This document shows, in pieces, positions 26,601 through 37,380 of a DNA stretch of 64,000 bases. The number at the start of each line of letters is the position of its first letter. Positions within the stretch are counted from its first letter, which is position 1. A program made the position numbers and the translations under genes. The stretch spans positions 107,530-171,529 of the forward strand of contig JAVGVS010000519.1 in NCBI GenBank assembly GCA_032718565.1. The letters are read 5' to 3'. This stretch comes from Distichodus sexfasciatus (Eukaryota; Chordata; Actinopteri; Characiformes; Distichodontidae). Below the pieces are notes generated by a model, which was not told the origin of the DNA, searched no databases, and saw nothing but the letters and a program-made list of their open reading frames with translations.

Positions 26601-27030
26601 GTAATTTTCAGACAGGGGTCGGGTCGTGTGGTTCGGTGAGTCGCGTCCTCGCGTGTCGATCGCGGTTCCGTTTCCATGCGTTCTTTTTCTCCTCTCGCTC
26701 TGCCTCTCCTCTCGTTGTCCCGCGTCTCTCCTCTGCGCTGCCAAGCGAAGCGGGCACCGTCGCCGGGCACGGGGCTAGGCATCCTTCCAGGAAGCTTTCT
26801 GGAGCGGCTGAATATTCATCTTCATTAGAGCATCATCAGCTCTGCAGCTCACAGCCAACCAGCGCAAAAACCAGAGCTGGGAATGAGGGGGAGGAGGAGG
26901 ATGATGAAGACTGGGGAGGATGAAGGAAGAGTGACGGAGAAGCCCAGTGGGTGAGATGAGGACAGGACAGGCGTGAGAAATTTCCTAAACGATTTTGTTC
27001 TTCATGCTACTGGGTTACATGCGAGTCTAT
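26601..27030. other. Unique CpG-rich stretch
   Basis: 26610-26800 is CpG-dense (GTCGGGTCGTG, GTCGATCGCGGTTCCG). It is followed by AT-containing AGCGGCTGAATATTCATC and a GGAGGAGGAGGATGATGA run. No coding exon is recognised. Confidence 0.25.
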
Positions 27031-27902
27031 GAATAGTAAAAATGTTTTATGTCTTTCAGGAATGATTTTCCTCAACAATATCGCCACAGAAACCACCCAC
27101 AAACCGTCAGAATGACAAGACTTTTAACTCATTGGATTCATTCCTATGTTTGTGAAAGTATTTGGGAATAATTCCATGCACAAAAACAGAAGTAATTGAG
27201 TAAAAAGCAAGATTTTTGCCAAGGTAAATCCACGCACTATGTGTGTGTGAGCACTCATGACTCTCACATGGAAGTCCAGCACTCGTAAAAACACATAAAT
27301 GATGTTTTTCACAATGTAAACACGCACTGCGTTTGTTAGCGTGCACAACTCTCACAGGGAAGTCCAACATTCACTAAAATGCTCCAGTTCAGTCAAATCT
27401 TCCCTTTTAATCCAGACAAAACTCATATTTTAGCTGGTAAATATCAACCACCAACGTTCTACACGCAGCATAGCCACAGCACTTGATATTTTCAGTGTTT
27501 ATTCTGGATATACTGTACATCCATCACATTATTGTGACGCGACTGTGAGTTGCTTGCAGGGGGAAATGTAGTTCTCTTCCACAAAGGCCGAAAGCAGTTC
27601 ATTTTATAATCCAATATGGGTCTCGACACACTCTGGCCTTGGTCTTGTCTCTGTCTCAACACACTCTGGTCTCGATCTTGTCTCAGTCTTGGCCCTTCAG
27701 ATTCTTGCTCTTGTCTCAGTCTCGATACAGTCTGGTTTTGATGTTATCTCGGTCTCGGCCCTTCAGAGTCTCGGTCTCGCTCCGCCCTGGCCCACCCTGC
27801 TCTCAGTCTCCTCATGGACTCTGGCCTTTAGGGTTTGTCTCGACACACTCTGGTCATGGTCTTGTCTGGGTCTTGGTTTAGCTGTTCTTGACCCCAACTT
27901 TA
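27031..27902 (+). mobile_element. Divergent member of the TAGTGTTG hAT MITE family
   Basis: The right end CTTGACCCCAACTTTA and the GTCTCGGTC-rich terminal segment (27620-27880) match the family, as do AGAATGACAAGACTTTTAACT and the TTTGTTAGCGTGCACAACTCTCACAGGGAAGTCC interior. The left terminus is not clear, so the start is approximate. Terminal words are expanded into repeated CTCAACACACTCTGGTCTCG units. Confidence 0.65.
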
Positions 27903-28789
27903 TGTAACACCTCACTGAAGTCAATCAAACGCAGCCACAAAATGCAACAAAAACACATAGGGCGTTTAGAGCGCGTTCATTTATCCAAGATTCGTGTGGA
28001 TGGGGCCTTAAGGTTTAGATTGTGTGTAGAAGGGTTCTTGCGTGCATTAAAACAGTGCCCAATAGTAAAATCTTGATATTTGATATAAGCATGCTCATTC
28101 CTAATAGTGTGTGTGTGTATATGTGTGTATTTGCATGTACAGGCCTGTATGTCTGAAAACATAAATAAATGAGTAGCTTCTCAGGCCGTTCAGCAGCAGA
28201 AGGGTTTGCATCAGACTGTGTGTGTTTGTGTGTGATGTTTGCTGTGTTGGTAACATTCTTAAAAATGCCAAAATTCTGAAAGCTGGACCACAAACTGTCA
28301 GTGTGTGAGCGCTGTTGGATTACACAGCGCTTTCTGGGACACTTTCACACATGACGATTTAACTCCATCATGCCTTCTAATTGGTGCTGCTGTCCGGCCC
28401 TGCACCGAAGTGATTTATGAACGCAGGGAAAAGATGCAGACACACACACACACACACACCCGGGCGAGCGCTGGAAGCCTACCTCATTTCAGCCGAGTAT
28501 AAAGAGCCCATTTGAAGCTATTAGACGAGTCCTTACTGTAAGCCCCCATAGTGAGCGGAGAGAAAAGCTAATCTCAAGCACCGGGTTTTAAAAGCCACAT
28601 TCCCAGGCAATTACCCCCCTGTTTTCATTTTCCCTCCCCTTATTATAGCACTCGGGCCTTTACACATCCCATCCCCGATCCAGCCGAGCCCATTGCACCG
28701 CTTCCAAATGCAGTACTGGGGAGTAGCTCACCAAAATGAAAACTACTTTAACAGTAACCTTTAAATACCTTTAAAAGAGGTTTGACCGA

Positions 28790-28953
28790 TATTTTCAGTC
28801 GGTATTTGATGAGCAGTTATTGTACATCGGAAAAGTAGCGCGTGTCAGACATGTCCAGCGTCCAGCGTGGGCTTTTACGGCACGCAGTGGAACGTTCATG
28901 AGCAAAATCTCGTCTTTACTTGCTCAACTCTGCCTGCATGGGGGAATTTTTTT

Positions 28954-28998
<45 letters not shown>

Positions 28999-29110
28999 GT
29001 GTGCTGAGCCATACACTTCCGCACTTAATAGTATGGTAGGTAAGGCGCTCTTATCATACTTTTCTATGTGGTAGTATTCATCTCAGGAAATAGCCGGGGT
29101 TGTAGCTTAA
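28790..29110 (+). repeat. Uninterrupted copy of the repeat that hosts the hAT insertion, with (TAAC)n
   Basis: It begins with a GGTTTGACCGATAT-type end, carries the GTGGAACGTTCATGAGCAAAAT module, a (TAAC)n microsatellite at 28954-28998, then GGTAGGTAAGGCGCTCTTATCATACT. It holds a single GCTCTTAT (29047-29054) where the other copy is split by the transposon. The microsatellite sits where the other copy has non-repetitive sequence. Confidence 0.75.
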
Positions 29111-29178
29111 TGGCTCTCTACGCACTAGGTAGTACACATGGAGTGTCACACGTGCCCTGTTTGACTTGATACACCGCA

Positions 29179-29925
29179 TAGGGTGGGAATTGATAAGATT
29201 TGATCAATATCAATACCATTGTCGATTCTGCCTATCAATCCAATTCCTTATCAATTCTCTTATCGATTCCTGAGTTTTTTGAGTGCCAAAAAGTAGTTCT
29301 ACAGTCTTCCGCACGAAAAACAACCACTTTTATTTTTCCCAAAATGTTGTCTGCAGAAGAACACATTCATACTCATATTCAGAGTTGTTATTATGCAGAC
29401 ATTCTATGGCTTTGCACTATGAAGAACAATAAGGTTAGTGCAGGTGGAAACACGTCTTTATCTACTTGGAATCCATCTGGATATAGAATAAAATTATTTG
29501 ATAAATAATACATTTTTCTATATTTATGTTTTACTCTCTAACATTATAGAATGAAAAAGTATTTTCTGATTAATGGAAAATGAGGAAATACTGAAGTTTT
29601 GGCAATTTTTGAGCATTTGGACTCAGTTTGGCCTATAACTCATTTTTGACTCATTTCTGGGAGAGAAGTACATTTTTGCCATGAGGGCGTTCCATATGAG
29701 AGCCATGGCACAATAGCCTCGGGAATAAATACATAAGTAAACAGCTGTACTGTGAGTAGAACGCTGATTGTTTTTGTTATTTATCAGCTAAAATATGTCT
29801 TGTCTGGAATAAATGGGAAGATTTAACTGAACTGGAATGTTTTAGTGAATGTTGGACTTCCCTGTGAGAGTCGTGCGCACTAACAAACGCAGTGCATCTG
29901 TTTACATCGCGAAAAATATCATTTA
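29179..29925 (-). mobile_element. Mosaic hAT-like MITE: TAGGGTGGGAATTGAT end with shared interior
   Basis: The + strand end TAGGGTGGGAATTGATAAGATT is a different terminus from the TAGTGTTG family. However, 29290-29925 is the reverse complement of that family's interior (GGACTCAGTTTGGCCTATAACTC; AGTGAATGTTGGACTTCCCTG; CACTAACAAACGCAGTG). The far terminus is not identified. Confidence 0.55.
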
Positions 29926-30599
29926 TCCATCATGATTCCTCGAGGTTGAAGGTCAAGTCGCAGAGAGTGTGGGAAAACTGGAAAACGTCTTGCTGGGAAA
30001 TTAGAGAATCGTACGAAATCTTGGAAGACGACCCAAGCGCTGCGTGGAGTTTTATACGGGAAATTACAAAATTGCACAGAGCACAATACTTCGAACCAAG
30101 TCAAAAAATTTGTCTTAAACGTCAGAATTCTACCATTTATTTAGTTCTTTGTTTAACGCCTCCTTCTTCCACATTTACCATCGTTTTCAACCGAGATGCT
30201 TTATATCGACGAAGCTTCACTATGGTGGGAAATGCAGTAGACAGTTGGAGGAGGGATTTTTAAAAAGGGATTGTGTTTTATGACGGTCAGCTTGGGCAGT
30301 AACGTTACAGCACCGTTTTTAGCTGGCGGATGTGAAAGCGACAGCATTTTTCTCTCTTTGGACCGTAAGACGGGAGAGACGTAACAGGATTTGACGCCTG
30401 TCACTCAGAGAAAACACATCACGCCGCTGCTAAATATAAAAGACACAAAGCCCTGGGAAATAAGTTTGTGAATTGGGACACAGAAATAAAACAGTGTTTA
30501 TTTAGTTTAAAAATAAGAATCTGTTTCATATTAATCACGTGTATGATTATTCTGACTAAAAGCACTACCTACGCTGCTGTTAACGGAACTGGCAGGTTT

Positions 30600-31560
30600 A
30601 TTTTTAGTGAAAATCTTTCTTTTATTTCTTTGTTTCCCTTTATTCTTTAGTTTCTCTTTTACTCTTGTGTGCAACCTCTTTATCTGTCTTTTCTCTTTCT
30701 TCAGACATGCTCTCACACTCTCGCTCTCTCTTTTCTCTTTATCAGTTTCCCCCTTCCTCTCTCTCTTTCCCTTCCTCTCTCTTTCCATCTGTCTCTCTCC
30801 CTTCCTCTCTTTCCCTCCCTCCATCCATCCCTTCCTCTCTCTTTCCATCTCTCTCACTCCCTTCCTCTCTTTCCCTCCCTCCATCCATCCCTTCCTCTCT
30901 CTTTCCATCTCTCTCACTCCCTTCCTCTCTTTCCCTCCCTCCATCCATCCCTTCCTCTCTCTTTTCATCTCTCTCTCTCCCTTCCTCTCTTTCCCTCCCT
31001 CCATCCATCCCTTCCTCTCTCTTTCCATCTCTCTCACTCCCTTCCTCTCTTTCCCTCCCTCCATCCATCCCTTCCTCTCTCTTTTCATCTCTCTCTCTCC
31101 CTTCCTCCCTCTCTCTTTCCCTCCCTCCATCCATCCCTTCCTCTCTCTTTTCCTCCCTCCATCCCTTCCTCCCTCTTTCCCTCCCTTCCTCTCTCTTTTT
31201 CCCTCCATCCCTTCCTCTCTCTTTTCCTCCCTCCATCCCTTCCTCCCTCTTTCCCTCCCTCCCTCTCTTCATGTCTTCCCTCTATCTCTCCCCTCTCTTT
31301 CCTCCCTCCCTCTCTCTCTCTCTCTCCATTCCCGCTTCCTTCCTCTTTTTCAGTTGCCCCTCAGATATTTCTCCTTGTTTCACTTTCATTCTTGCTTTTC
31401 CAATCTGTCTTTCTCTCTCTCTCTCTGTCCTTCCCTCCCTCTCTTTTTCTCCCTCCCCCTCCCTCCTTCTTTCTGTCAGTCTCAACCTTTAGTCTGTCTC
31501 TTCGTCTTGCTTTTTCAATCTCTCTCCCTGTCTCCTCGCTCTCCCCCCCCTCCACCCCAT
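30600..31560 (+). repeat. 960-base pyrimidine tract including a 60-bp minisatellite
   Basis: Units of exactly 60 bases repeat from 30781 to about 31110. Each carries CTTTCCATCTCTCTCACTCC, CTTCCTCTCT and CCATCCATCC, alternating in part between TTTCC and TTTTC forms. Because 60 is divisible by three, several frames stay open, giving long spurious ORFs. Confidence 0.95.
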
Positions 31561-31880
31561 CACACTCCATCTCCAGCTCTCGGAGGCAGTATCCATCTCC
31601 AGCAGGCCGTCTCTCTCCTCTCTGGCAGCTACCAGCCGCAGCGCCGGTCTCATTGTGAGTCAGCACAAGGGTCGAGTCCTGAACTCATCCGTCGTCCGTC
31701 GTCTTCGGATTTCTTTAAGCGTGGGTAATTATGGTGGCACGAGTTCCCCGCTGACCGCTTTAGCGCCGCTTTACACCTGCCACATGGCATCAGCGTGGCG
31801 CTGCTCCGTCCTGCAGCCTCGTGAATCACGTCTTTCATGACGAGTCTGTGGCCGAGGGCTCAAAAAAAGAAATGGCTGAT
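31561..31880. other. Unique CpG-containing stretch, no gene recognised
   Basis: Repeat-free sequence between a pyrimidine tract and an old repeat, with GTGGGTAATTATGGTGG (31719-31735) and several CpGs. A candidate conserved non-coding element. No splice-bounded frame. Confidence 0.25.
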
Positions 31881-31929
31881 ACAACCACGGCTATTTCCTT
31901 AGATGGATACTACCACATAGAAGAGTATG
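31881..31929 (-). repeat. Old dispersed repeat, part 1 (split by the hAT insertion)
   Basis: The reverse complement matches 29055-29110 in order (CATACT..TTCTATGTGGTAGTAT, then GGAAATAGCC). It is the right-hand part of an older repeat into which the hAT element inserted. Confidence 0.75.
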
Positions 31930-31937
31930 ATAAGAGC

Positions 31938-34221
31938 TATTGGTGTGAATCACAGCTTTCTTCATGATACGATACAATATCGTTTCCTTAAGCCAACGGT
32001 TTGATTTTTTTTGATACCAAAACACACAAGCTTTTTTAGTTCAGTGAATTAACTACAGGCAAATATGATTTGCATTTTATCATTTTTTATTAACTGACTT
32101 CTATGGTGAAACGAGTATGTCAGTGGCCTTCTTTGAGAGTTTTTTTTTAGAAAAATTAACTGATCAACATGTTCAGGAGAAAGGACACTACGCTCAGAGC
32201 ACACAATGTCACAATGTGAACTAAACACGCGCTCTGAAGGTACACTAGAGCCTGGTATGCAAAAGTAAGTCTTAGCCAGGTCTGTCATTAGAGGAAACTC
32301 TGTCTGATGAGTTCTCCACCACTCTAATACCTTACCATCTAGGCTCAAAGACACGACCTCTTTATACCTCACAATTTCATCATGGGCTGCCTTTCTGGAT
32401 GTTTTGATTATCTGACTTGGGTCCACAGAGGTGAAGGTGTCACCAAACAGATCTTCTAGCACCTTTGATTTCTTGGAAACAGGAACACAGTCTGAAATGA
32501 CACAAATTAATAATAAAACCAAAATGATTAAGGTGGACAAAAGAACATGCAAGTACTCTAATAATATACATGCCTTCAGTGGTTGCAGCCTGGCACACAT
32601 CACTGGAATCAATGTCAGGAGTCTGGTCATGAGAAGAGTGAGGCGGTGTTTTCTCATGCTGGGGCTCTGTGTCATTCTGTGATGCACGTACACATATTAC
32701 CAAACAGATATGCAATAGGCCTACAGACTAGGGTTTCAGATTTAAAATAAAAAAAAAACTAAAAAAAATCTTTTAGAACTAAATCTTTAAAAACTAAGAT
32801 CTTTTAAAACAATTAAAAGATGAAAAAATATTAACTTTCTGGTCCATGAGCTGTGCAGCCTCTTGAACTAGACACTGAAAGATTGAATTTCTCTCATCTT
32901 CACTCAGAAAAGGAAGCTTTTTGAATCGGGGGTCCAAAGCAGCTGCTCAGTGTACAATACCGCGTCCACGTACCGCTCTTCAAGCTCCCTAGCCATGGCT
33001 GTTTCATTTTTGAGATCAAAAAGCAGTCGTCCTCAGCAACTCGGAAATGTTCCAACAATTTGACTCGAAGAGGTGCGATGACTGAAACGGTAGGTTGGTC
33101 TTCCTCGCACATGACGGTAGTAGCAGCTTTGACTGGTGCGAGCAGCTTTATCATATCCTCAGCGGTAGAAATGTCGTTTTCATTGAGAGTATGCACATCA
33201 CTTAATCCTTTCCTGAGTTTTTTGTCTAGAAGTGAAGCGCATACCACAGCTTTTTGTTCCAGAAATCACTCAAGCATGTCGAACGAACTATTCCACCAAG
33301 TTATCACATCCTGTTTAAGCTTATGTTCTGGAAATCCAAGTAACTTTTGCTTCTCTTTCAAAACTGCAGTCGCCACTGTGCTGTGGTGATAAAAATTCAC
33401 AACTCGCCTCACTCGCCCCAAGAGTGTCTGCACCATCACACTTCAGGCCTTTCTTTGTAACTAGATTAATAGTGTGTGCAAAGCATTTTATATGCGGAGA
33501 TAGATTTGCCTCTTGTCCAGCTACTATCATATTAGCGGCATTGTCGGTGACAAGAGCAGGCGTCTTCTCCCCTATTTTCCACTCTTCGCATGCCTCTCTC
33601 AACACTGCTCCAGTATTTGCTCCTGTGTGTGTGTGTCGTTCAAAACACAGGTTTGCAGAACATAATTCCTCATCTTCCAGTCACTATCGACGAAATGGCA
33701 GGTTATTGTTATGTATGCTTCGGTTGTGCATGACGTCGCTCTCTTTTACGTGTTGGTCAGTTTTTGTGTAAAAAATGTGGTCGATAGGTGTGTAGAAGTC
33801 TCTCTCCTGTCAGGGGCACCAGGTTCAATGCCATGGTGCCTTTTCAGGTGGGCCGATAAGTTCGAGGTGTTGCCTGACTATCTGATTTCGGTCTTACATT
33901 CTTTGCAAATGGTGATGTTTTTGTCTACTCTGTCCTTTAATCTTTCGGAAACCAAAATACTTTCACACCCACGATTTATTCCCGACTGGACAGTGTTTTA
34001 CCTCATTGCTACTTGCTTCCTCCTGCATTGTTCAAATACCGCTGACTGAAACACATAGGTGCCACATGCTGCCACCTACAGCTTATGCTACATACCGCCA
34101 CCTACAGCGTAGGAGTATAGGCCATGTGTACGTCAGAGTGGATCAACGCCAGAAAATAAAAGTGCATCGTTGGCTGTTGAATCGATACAGCGATACAAAT
34201 CGATGCATGTTTACACCCCTA
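31938..34221 (-). mobile_element. hAT-superfamily DNA transposon, full length, transposase on the minus strand
   Basis: The 2284-bp element is bounded by imperfect terminal inverted repeats (left TATTGGTGTGAA, right reading inward TAGGGGTGTAAA) and an exact 8-bp target duplication ATAAGAGC at 31930-31937 and 34222-34229. Eight-base duplications and TAG/CAG-type ends are hAT hallmarks. The minus strand carries pieces of a BED-finger/hAT transposase. An uninterrupted paralogous target at 29047-29054 carries GCTCTTAT once, which confirms the insertion limits. A 635-bp internal part recurs exactly at 35496-36130. Confidence 0.9.
32049..33920 (-). pseudogene. hAT transposase relic (BED finger, catalytic core, C-terminal dimerisation domain)
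   Basis: Reading on the minus strand: a BED-type zinc finger at about 33910-33830 (CKEC ... HLKRHH) is interrupted by an in-frame TAG. A stretch CHFVDSDWKMRNYVLQT (about 33706-33650) precedes a frame change near 33605. A catalytic-core segment with LVTDNAANM and IKCFAHTINLVTKKGL (33605-33430) is followed by a frame change near 33418. Next comes TWWNSSFDMLE with an in-frame TGA, then KLLAPVKAATTVMCEED (33190-33100). The hAT C-terminal dimerisation domain (EWWRTHQTEFPLMTDLAK ... SERVF ... LSPEHVDQLIFLKKN) lies at about 32480-32150. An acceptor-like TTTGTGTCATTTCAG ending at 32492 and another ending CATCACAG near 32680 suggest small introns. Closest in style to ZBED1-like hAT transposases. With at least two stops and two frameshifts it cannot make an intact enzyme. 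Confidence 0.85.
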
Positions 34222-34229
34222 ATAAGAGC

Positions 34230-34560
34230 GCCTTACCTACCAAACTGTTAAGCGCGGCAGTACGCGGCTCAGGACACAGCCCATGTGTGAGCTCACATTC
34301 GCTAAGACACGCAAAAAATTCGAACATGCAGGCAGAGTTGAGCGCATAGAGACAAGAGACTTTGTTTGTGAACGTTCCACTGTGTGCTCAAAATTTTAGC
34401 ACAAAATAATGCTATGCATTTTAAGACGGAAGGCACAGGCTGTGTAAAATCCCACCTCGAACTAAAATAACAAATACGTCATGAAATATCATCTGAAAAT
34501 ATTGGGAAAATCTAAGCGTCGGTCCGATGCCGATGACTAACCCTAGTAGCTAGTGGTGAG
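34230..34560 (-). repeat. Old dispersed repeat, part 2 (other side of the hAT insertion)
   Basis: The reverse complement matches 28790-29046: TGGTAGGTAAGGC next to the insertion, then CTCAACTCTGCCTGCATG and a GTGGAACGTTCA module. The outer end reads ACTAGGGTTAGTCATCGG. Related modules occur at about 1540-1640 and 4895-5010. Confidence 0.75.
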
Positions 34561-34984
34561 TGAAGTGGAAAAGTGCCTTTGGACTGCAAACTCGTCTGAG
34601 ATTGCTTTATAGAGTGTGGAGAACCCGGAGACAGACTTGATAAATGTCCATAAAAATGACCAATAAACAGGCTGGACCAGGCTCCCGATGGGAACCGTGC
34701 CATTCCTGCTGTAAACGGAAGTGACTCGAGGGCAGAAAACAGTGTCAGTTAATAATGATTTATGTCTGTCCCTGGTTGCTCATGCAGGACCCAGGCTTAC
34801 CCACAGTCCTTGTGCTGGGATTGAAGGGACTGGAAAAGATCAACTGGATTTGGCCGTGGACTTTGCATTAGCCCATTGAATTCTCGACCAGATAACTCAG
34901 GCTGCGTGATCACCACGGTCCTGTAGAGCAGGGCTTTTCAACCCAGTGGATGCCACATCAAGGACGGTACCCTGTTTATACAGC

Positions 34985-35243
34985 CTGGCCTGGGAACTGA
35001 ACCAGTGACCCTCTAATCACAGAGCCAACTGCCCTGACCTCTGCATTTGACACATCTGTGAAGGAAGAGTGGGCAGCTTTTTTGGCAGTGTCCTGGCAGT
35101 AGTACTTGGAGACAATACCTTGCTTATGAGTACCTCAGTGGTACCGTTACCGTTTCGGTAGCGGTACCGGAACCAGCGAATGACCTTCCAATCACAAGGT
35201 CAACTCCCCAACCATTACGCTACTAACTGCCCCCAAAAAGAGC
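34985..35243 (-). repeat. SINE copy plus a second SINE head (minus strand)
   Basis: Reversed family order: TGACCTCTGCATTTGACACATC, GTGGGCAGC, TATGAGTACCTCAGTGGTACC, then box B/A complement GACCTTCCAATCACAAGGTC and ACCATTACGCTACTAACTG. A second tRNA-like head complement (AACCAGTGACCCTCTAATCAC) lies at 34990-35030, so two copies probably overlapped. Confidence 0.7.
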
Positions 35244-35495
35244 TGAGCATAATTATCTAGCTCATGTTGGTGCACGATTACATGCAAGTATGCTGCTCTT
35301 GCTAATCTCCTTAATTCATAACTGTTGACTGATTATCTGATTTCTTTCACCGTTGCATTCAGAATTAAATTAGCAACAAATCTGATCATCACATTGCCCA
35401 CCATACCTTAAAAACATAGCTACAATACCACGCAAAGCCCAAAAAATTGTTACAAATTACCCAGAGTAAAGCATCAGTGACGACCCAAACGGACA

Positions 35496-36130
35496 TGTCC
35501 AGCTACTATCATATTAGCGGCATTGTCGGTGACAAGAGCAGGCGTCTTCTCCCCTATTTTCCACTCTTCGCATGCCTCTCTCAACACTGCTCCAGTATTT
35601 GCTCCTGTGTGTGTGTGTCGTTCAAAACACAGGTTTGCAGAACATAATTCCTCATCTTCCAGTCACTATCGACGAAATGGCAGGTTATTGTTATGTATGC
35701 TTCGGTTGTGCATGACGTCGCTCTCTTTTACGTGTTGGTCAGTTTTTGTGTAAAAAATGTGGTCGATAGGTGTGTAGAAGTCTCTCTCCTGTCAGGGGCA
35801 CCAGGTTCAATGCCATGGTGCCTTTTCAGGTGGGCCGATAAGTTCGAGGTGTTGCCTGACTATCTGATTTCGGTCTTACATTCTTTGCAAATGGTGATGT
35901 TTTTGTCTACTCTGTCCTTTAATCTTTCGGAAACCAAAATACTTTCACACCCACGATTTATTCCCGACTGGACAGTGTTTTACCTCATTGCTACTTGCTT
36001 CCTCCTGCATTGTTCAAATACCGCTGACTGAAACACATAGGTGCCACATGCTGCCACCTACAGCTTATGCTACATACCGCCACCTACAGCGTAGGAGTAT
36101 AGGCCATGTGTACGTCAGAGTGGATCAACG
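35496..36130 (-). mobile_element. Exact 635-bp copy of the 5' part of the hAT transposase region
   Basis: Bases 35496-36130 repeat 33514-34148 at a constant offset of 1982, with no difference found on reading both copies. The copy includes the BED finger, its TAG stop and the (GT)n run. It lacks both terminal inverted repeats and has no target duplication. It is therefore either a very recent segmental duplication or an assembly artefact rather than a separate transposition. Confidence 0.9.
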
Positions 36131-36295
36131 ACATTGGCATTGGCGCCTTTATTTCTGCATAATTCTAAAATTCTAAAATTGAACTTAAACATTCGTTATT
36201 GTTCACAGTTAATGTTAATTAATATGACAATGTTGGTGTTTGTTAAAATGATCATTTCACAAGGTATTGTAGCTACACGTTTAAGGAGTGGTGGC

Positions 36296-37380
36296 CAGGG
36301 TTGGGCAAAATACTTCCAAAATGTACAACATTATAGATTGCTAATAACTGTTATTTCATAGTAATTGGTTCCATTACAATATTACTGTCTCTGAATTGTA
36401 ATGTGTTAAACTCCTGCATTACTTTTAAGTTACTTTCACCAAAATAACTGTGGAAGTAGGACTTGGCATTGTAAAATGCTGAAATGTAGTTTGCTGCAGT
36501 TCATTCTACATCCAGTGGAGGGCGATGTGGTGCAGCATAATGACTGTAGCGATACACTCTGTAGGATGTAGCTCTTTTACTCGCACAATTTTTGGTGCTG
36601 ATTTGTTTACTAAATTTTGGGTAAAAAGTATGTTGTAACATAGGTTACTGAAATCTGTAATTAGTATAAATATTACTGCAAATGTTATAGTAATGCCGTA
36701 CATTACTACGTTATATTAATTCATTCATTATCTAAACCGCTTAATCTCAATCTGGGCCCCGGGGGACCGGAGCCTATCCCGTGAACTACAGGCGCAAGGC
36801 GTGGACCAACACTGGGCAGGAGGCAACACTCCGCAGGGCACACACTCACAATCACACTCTCAGTCACACATTGTGGGGCCAATTTAGAATCGCCAATTAA
36901 CCTGTAGTGCATGGTTTTGGACAGTGGGAGCACCCGGAAGAAACCCATGCTAACTACACACATAAAGGCCCCACGGCCGACCCGGAGATCGAACCCAGGA
37001 TCTTCTCAATGAGAGGTGGCTGCGCTAACCACTGCACCACCGTGGACTTGGCATTGTAAAATGCTAAAATGTACTTTACGGCAGTTCATTCTACATCCAG
37101 TGGAGGGCGATGTGGCCCAGCATAATGGCTATAGCGATACACTCTGTAGGAAGTAGCTCTTTTGCTTGCACAGTTTTTCTTTTGTGCCAAAGGTCTCGCA
37201 GTGTTGGTCATTTTCAATGCTAGATTCTGGTTTAAACGTGTATTGTAACGTGTTACTGAAATATGTAACAGGTATAATATTACTGAAAATGTATTAGTAA
37301 TGCCGTACATTATTGTGTTACAGCAAAAAGTTATATATTACTATAACTGTATTACTTTTATAACCTTGGTGGTGGCCAAT
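36296..37380. repeat. Composite repeat: CAGGGTTGGGCAAAATA element with internally duplicated segment
   Basis: The left end CAGGGTTGGGCAAAATACTT and the GTAATATTACTG words are typical of fish MITE-like repeats. Segments 36459-36716 and 37044-37318 are diverged copies (both start GGACTTGGCATTGTAAAATGCT and share CATCCAGTGGAGGGCGATGTGG and TAATGCCGTACATTA) separated by the retroposon-like insert. Confidence 0.65.
36717..37043 (+). repeat. Dispersed fish repeat, full-length-looking copy inserted in another repeat
   Basis: Starts AATTCATTCATTATCTAAACCGC and ends CACTGCACCACCGT, with the same internal words as 5030-5338. It separates two related 260-275-base segments (36459-36716 and 37044-37318). 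Confidence 0.8.

Noticed and set aside
29892..30263. A 123-codon + frame
   Set aside because: Its first part lies inside a MITE interior and the rest shows no domain or homologue that I recognise.
30607..31728. Open frames of 373, 329 and 275 codons
   Set aside because: They follow from a C/T-only 60-bp repeat whose length is a multiple of three.
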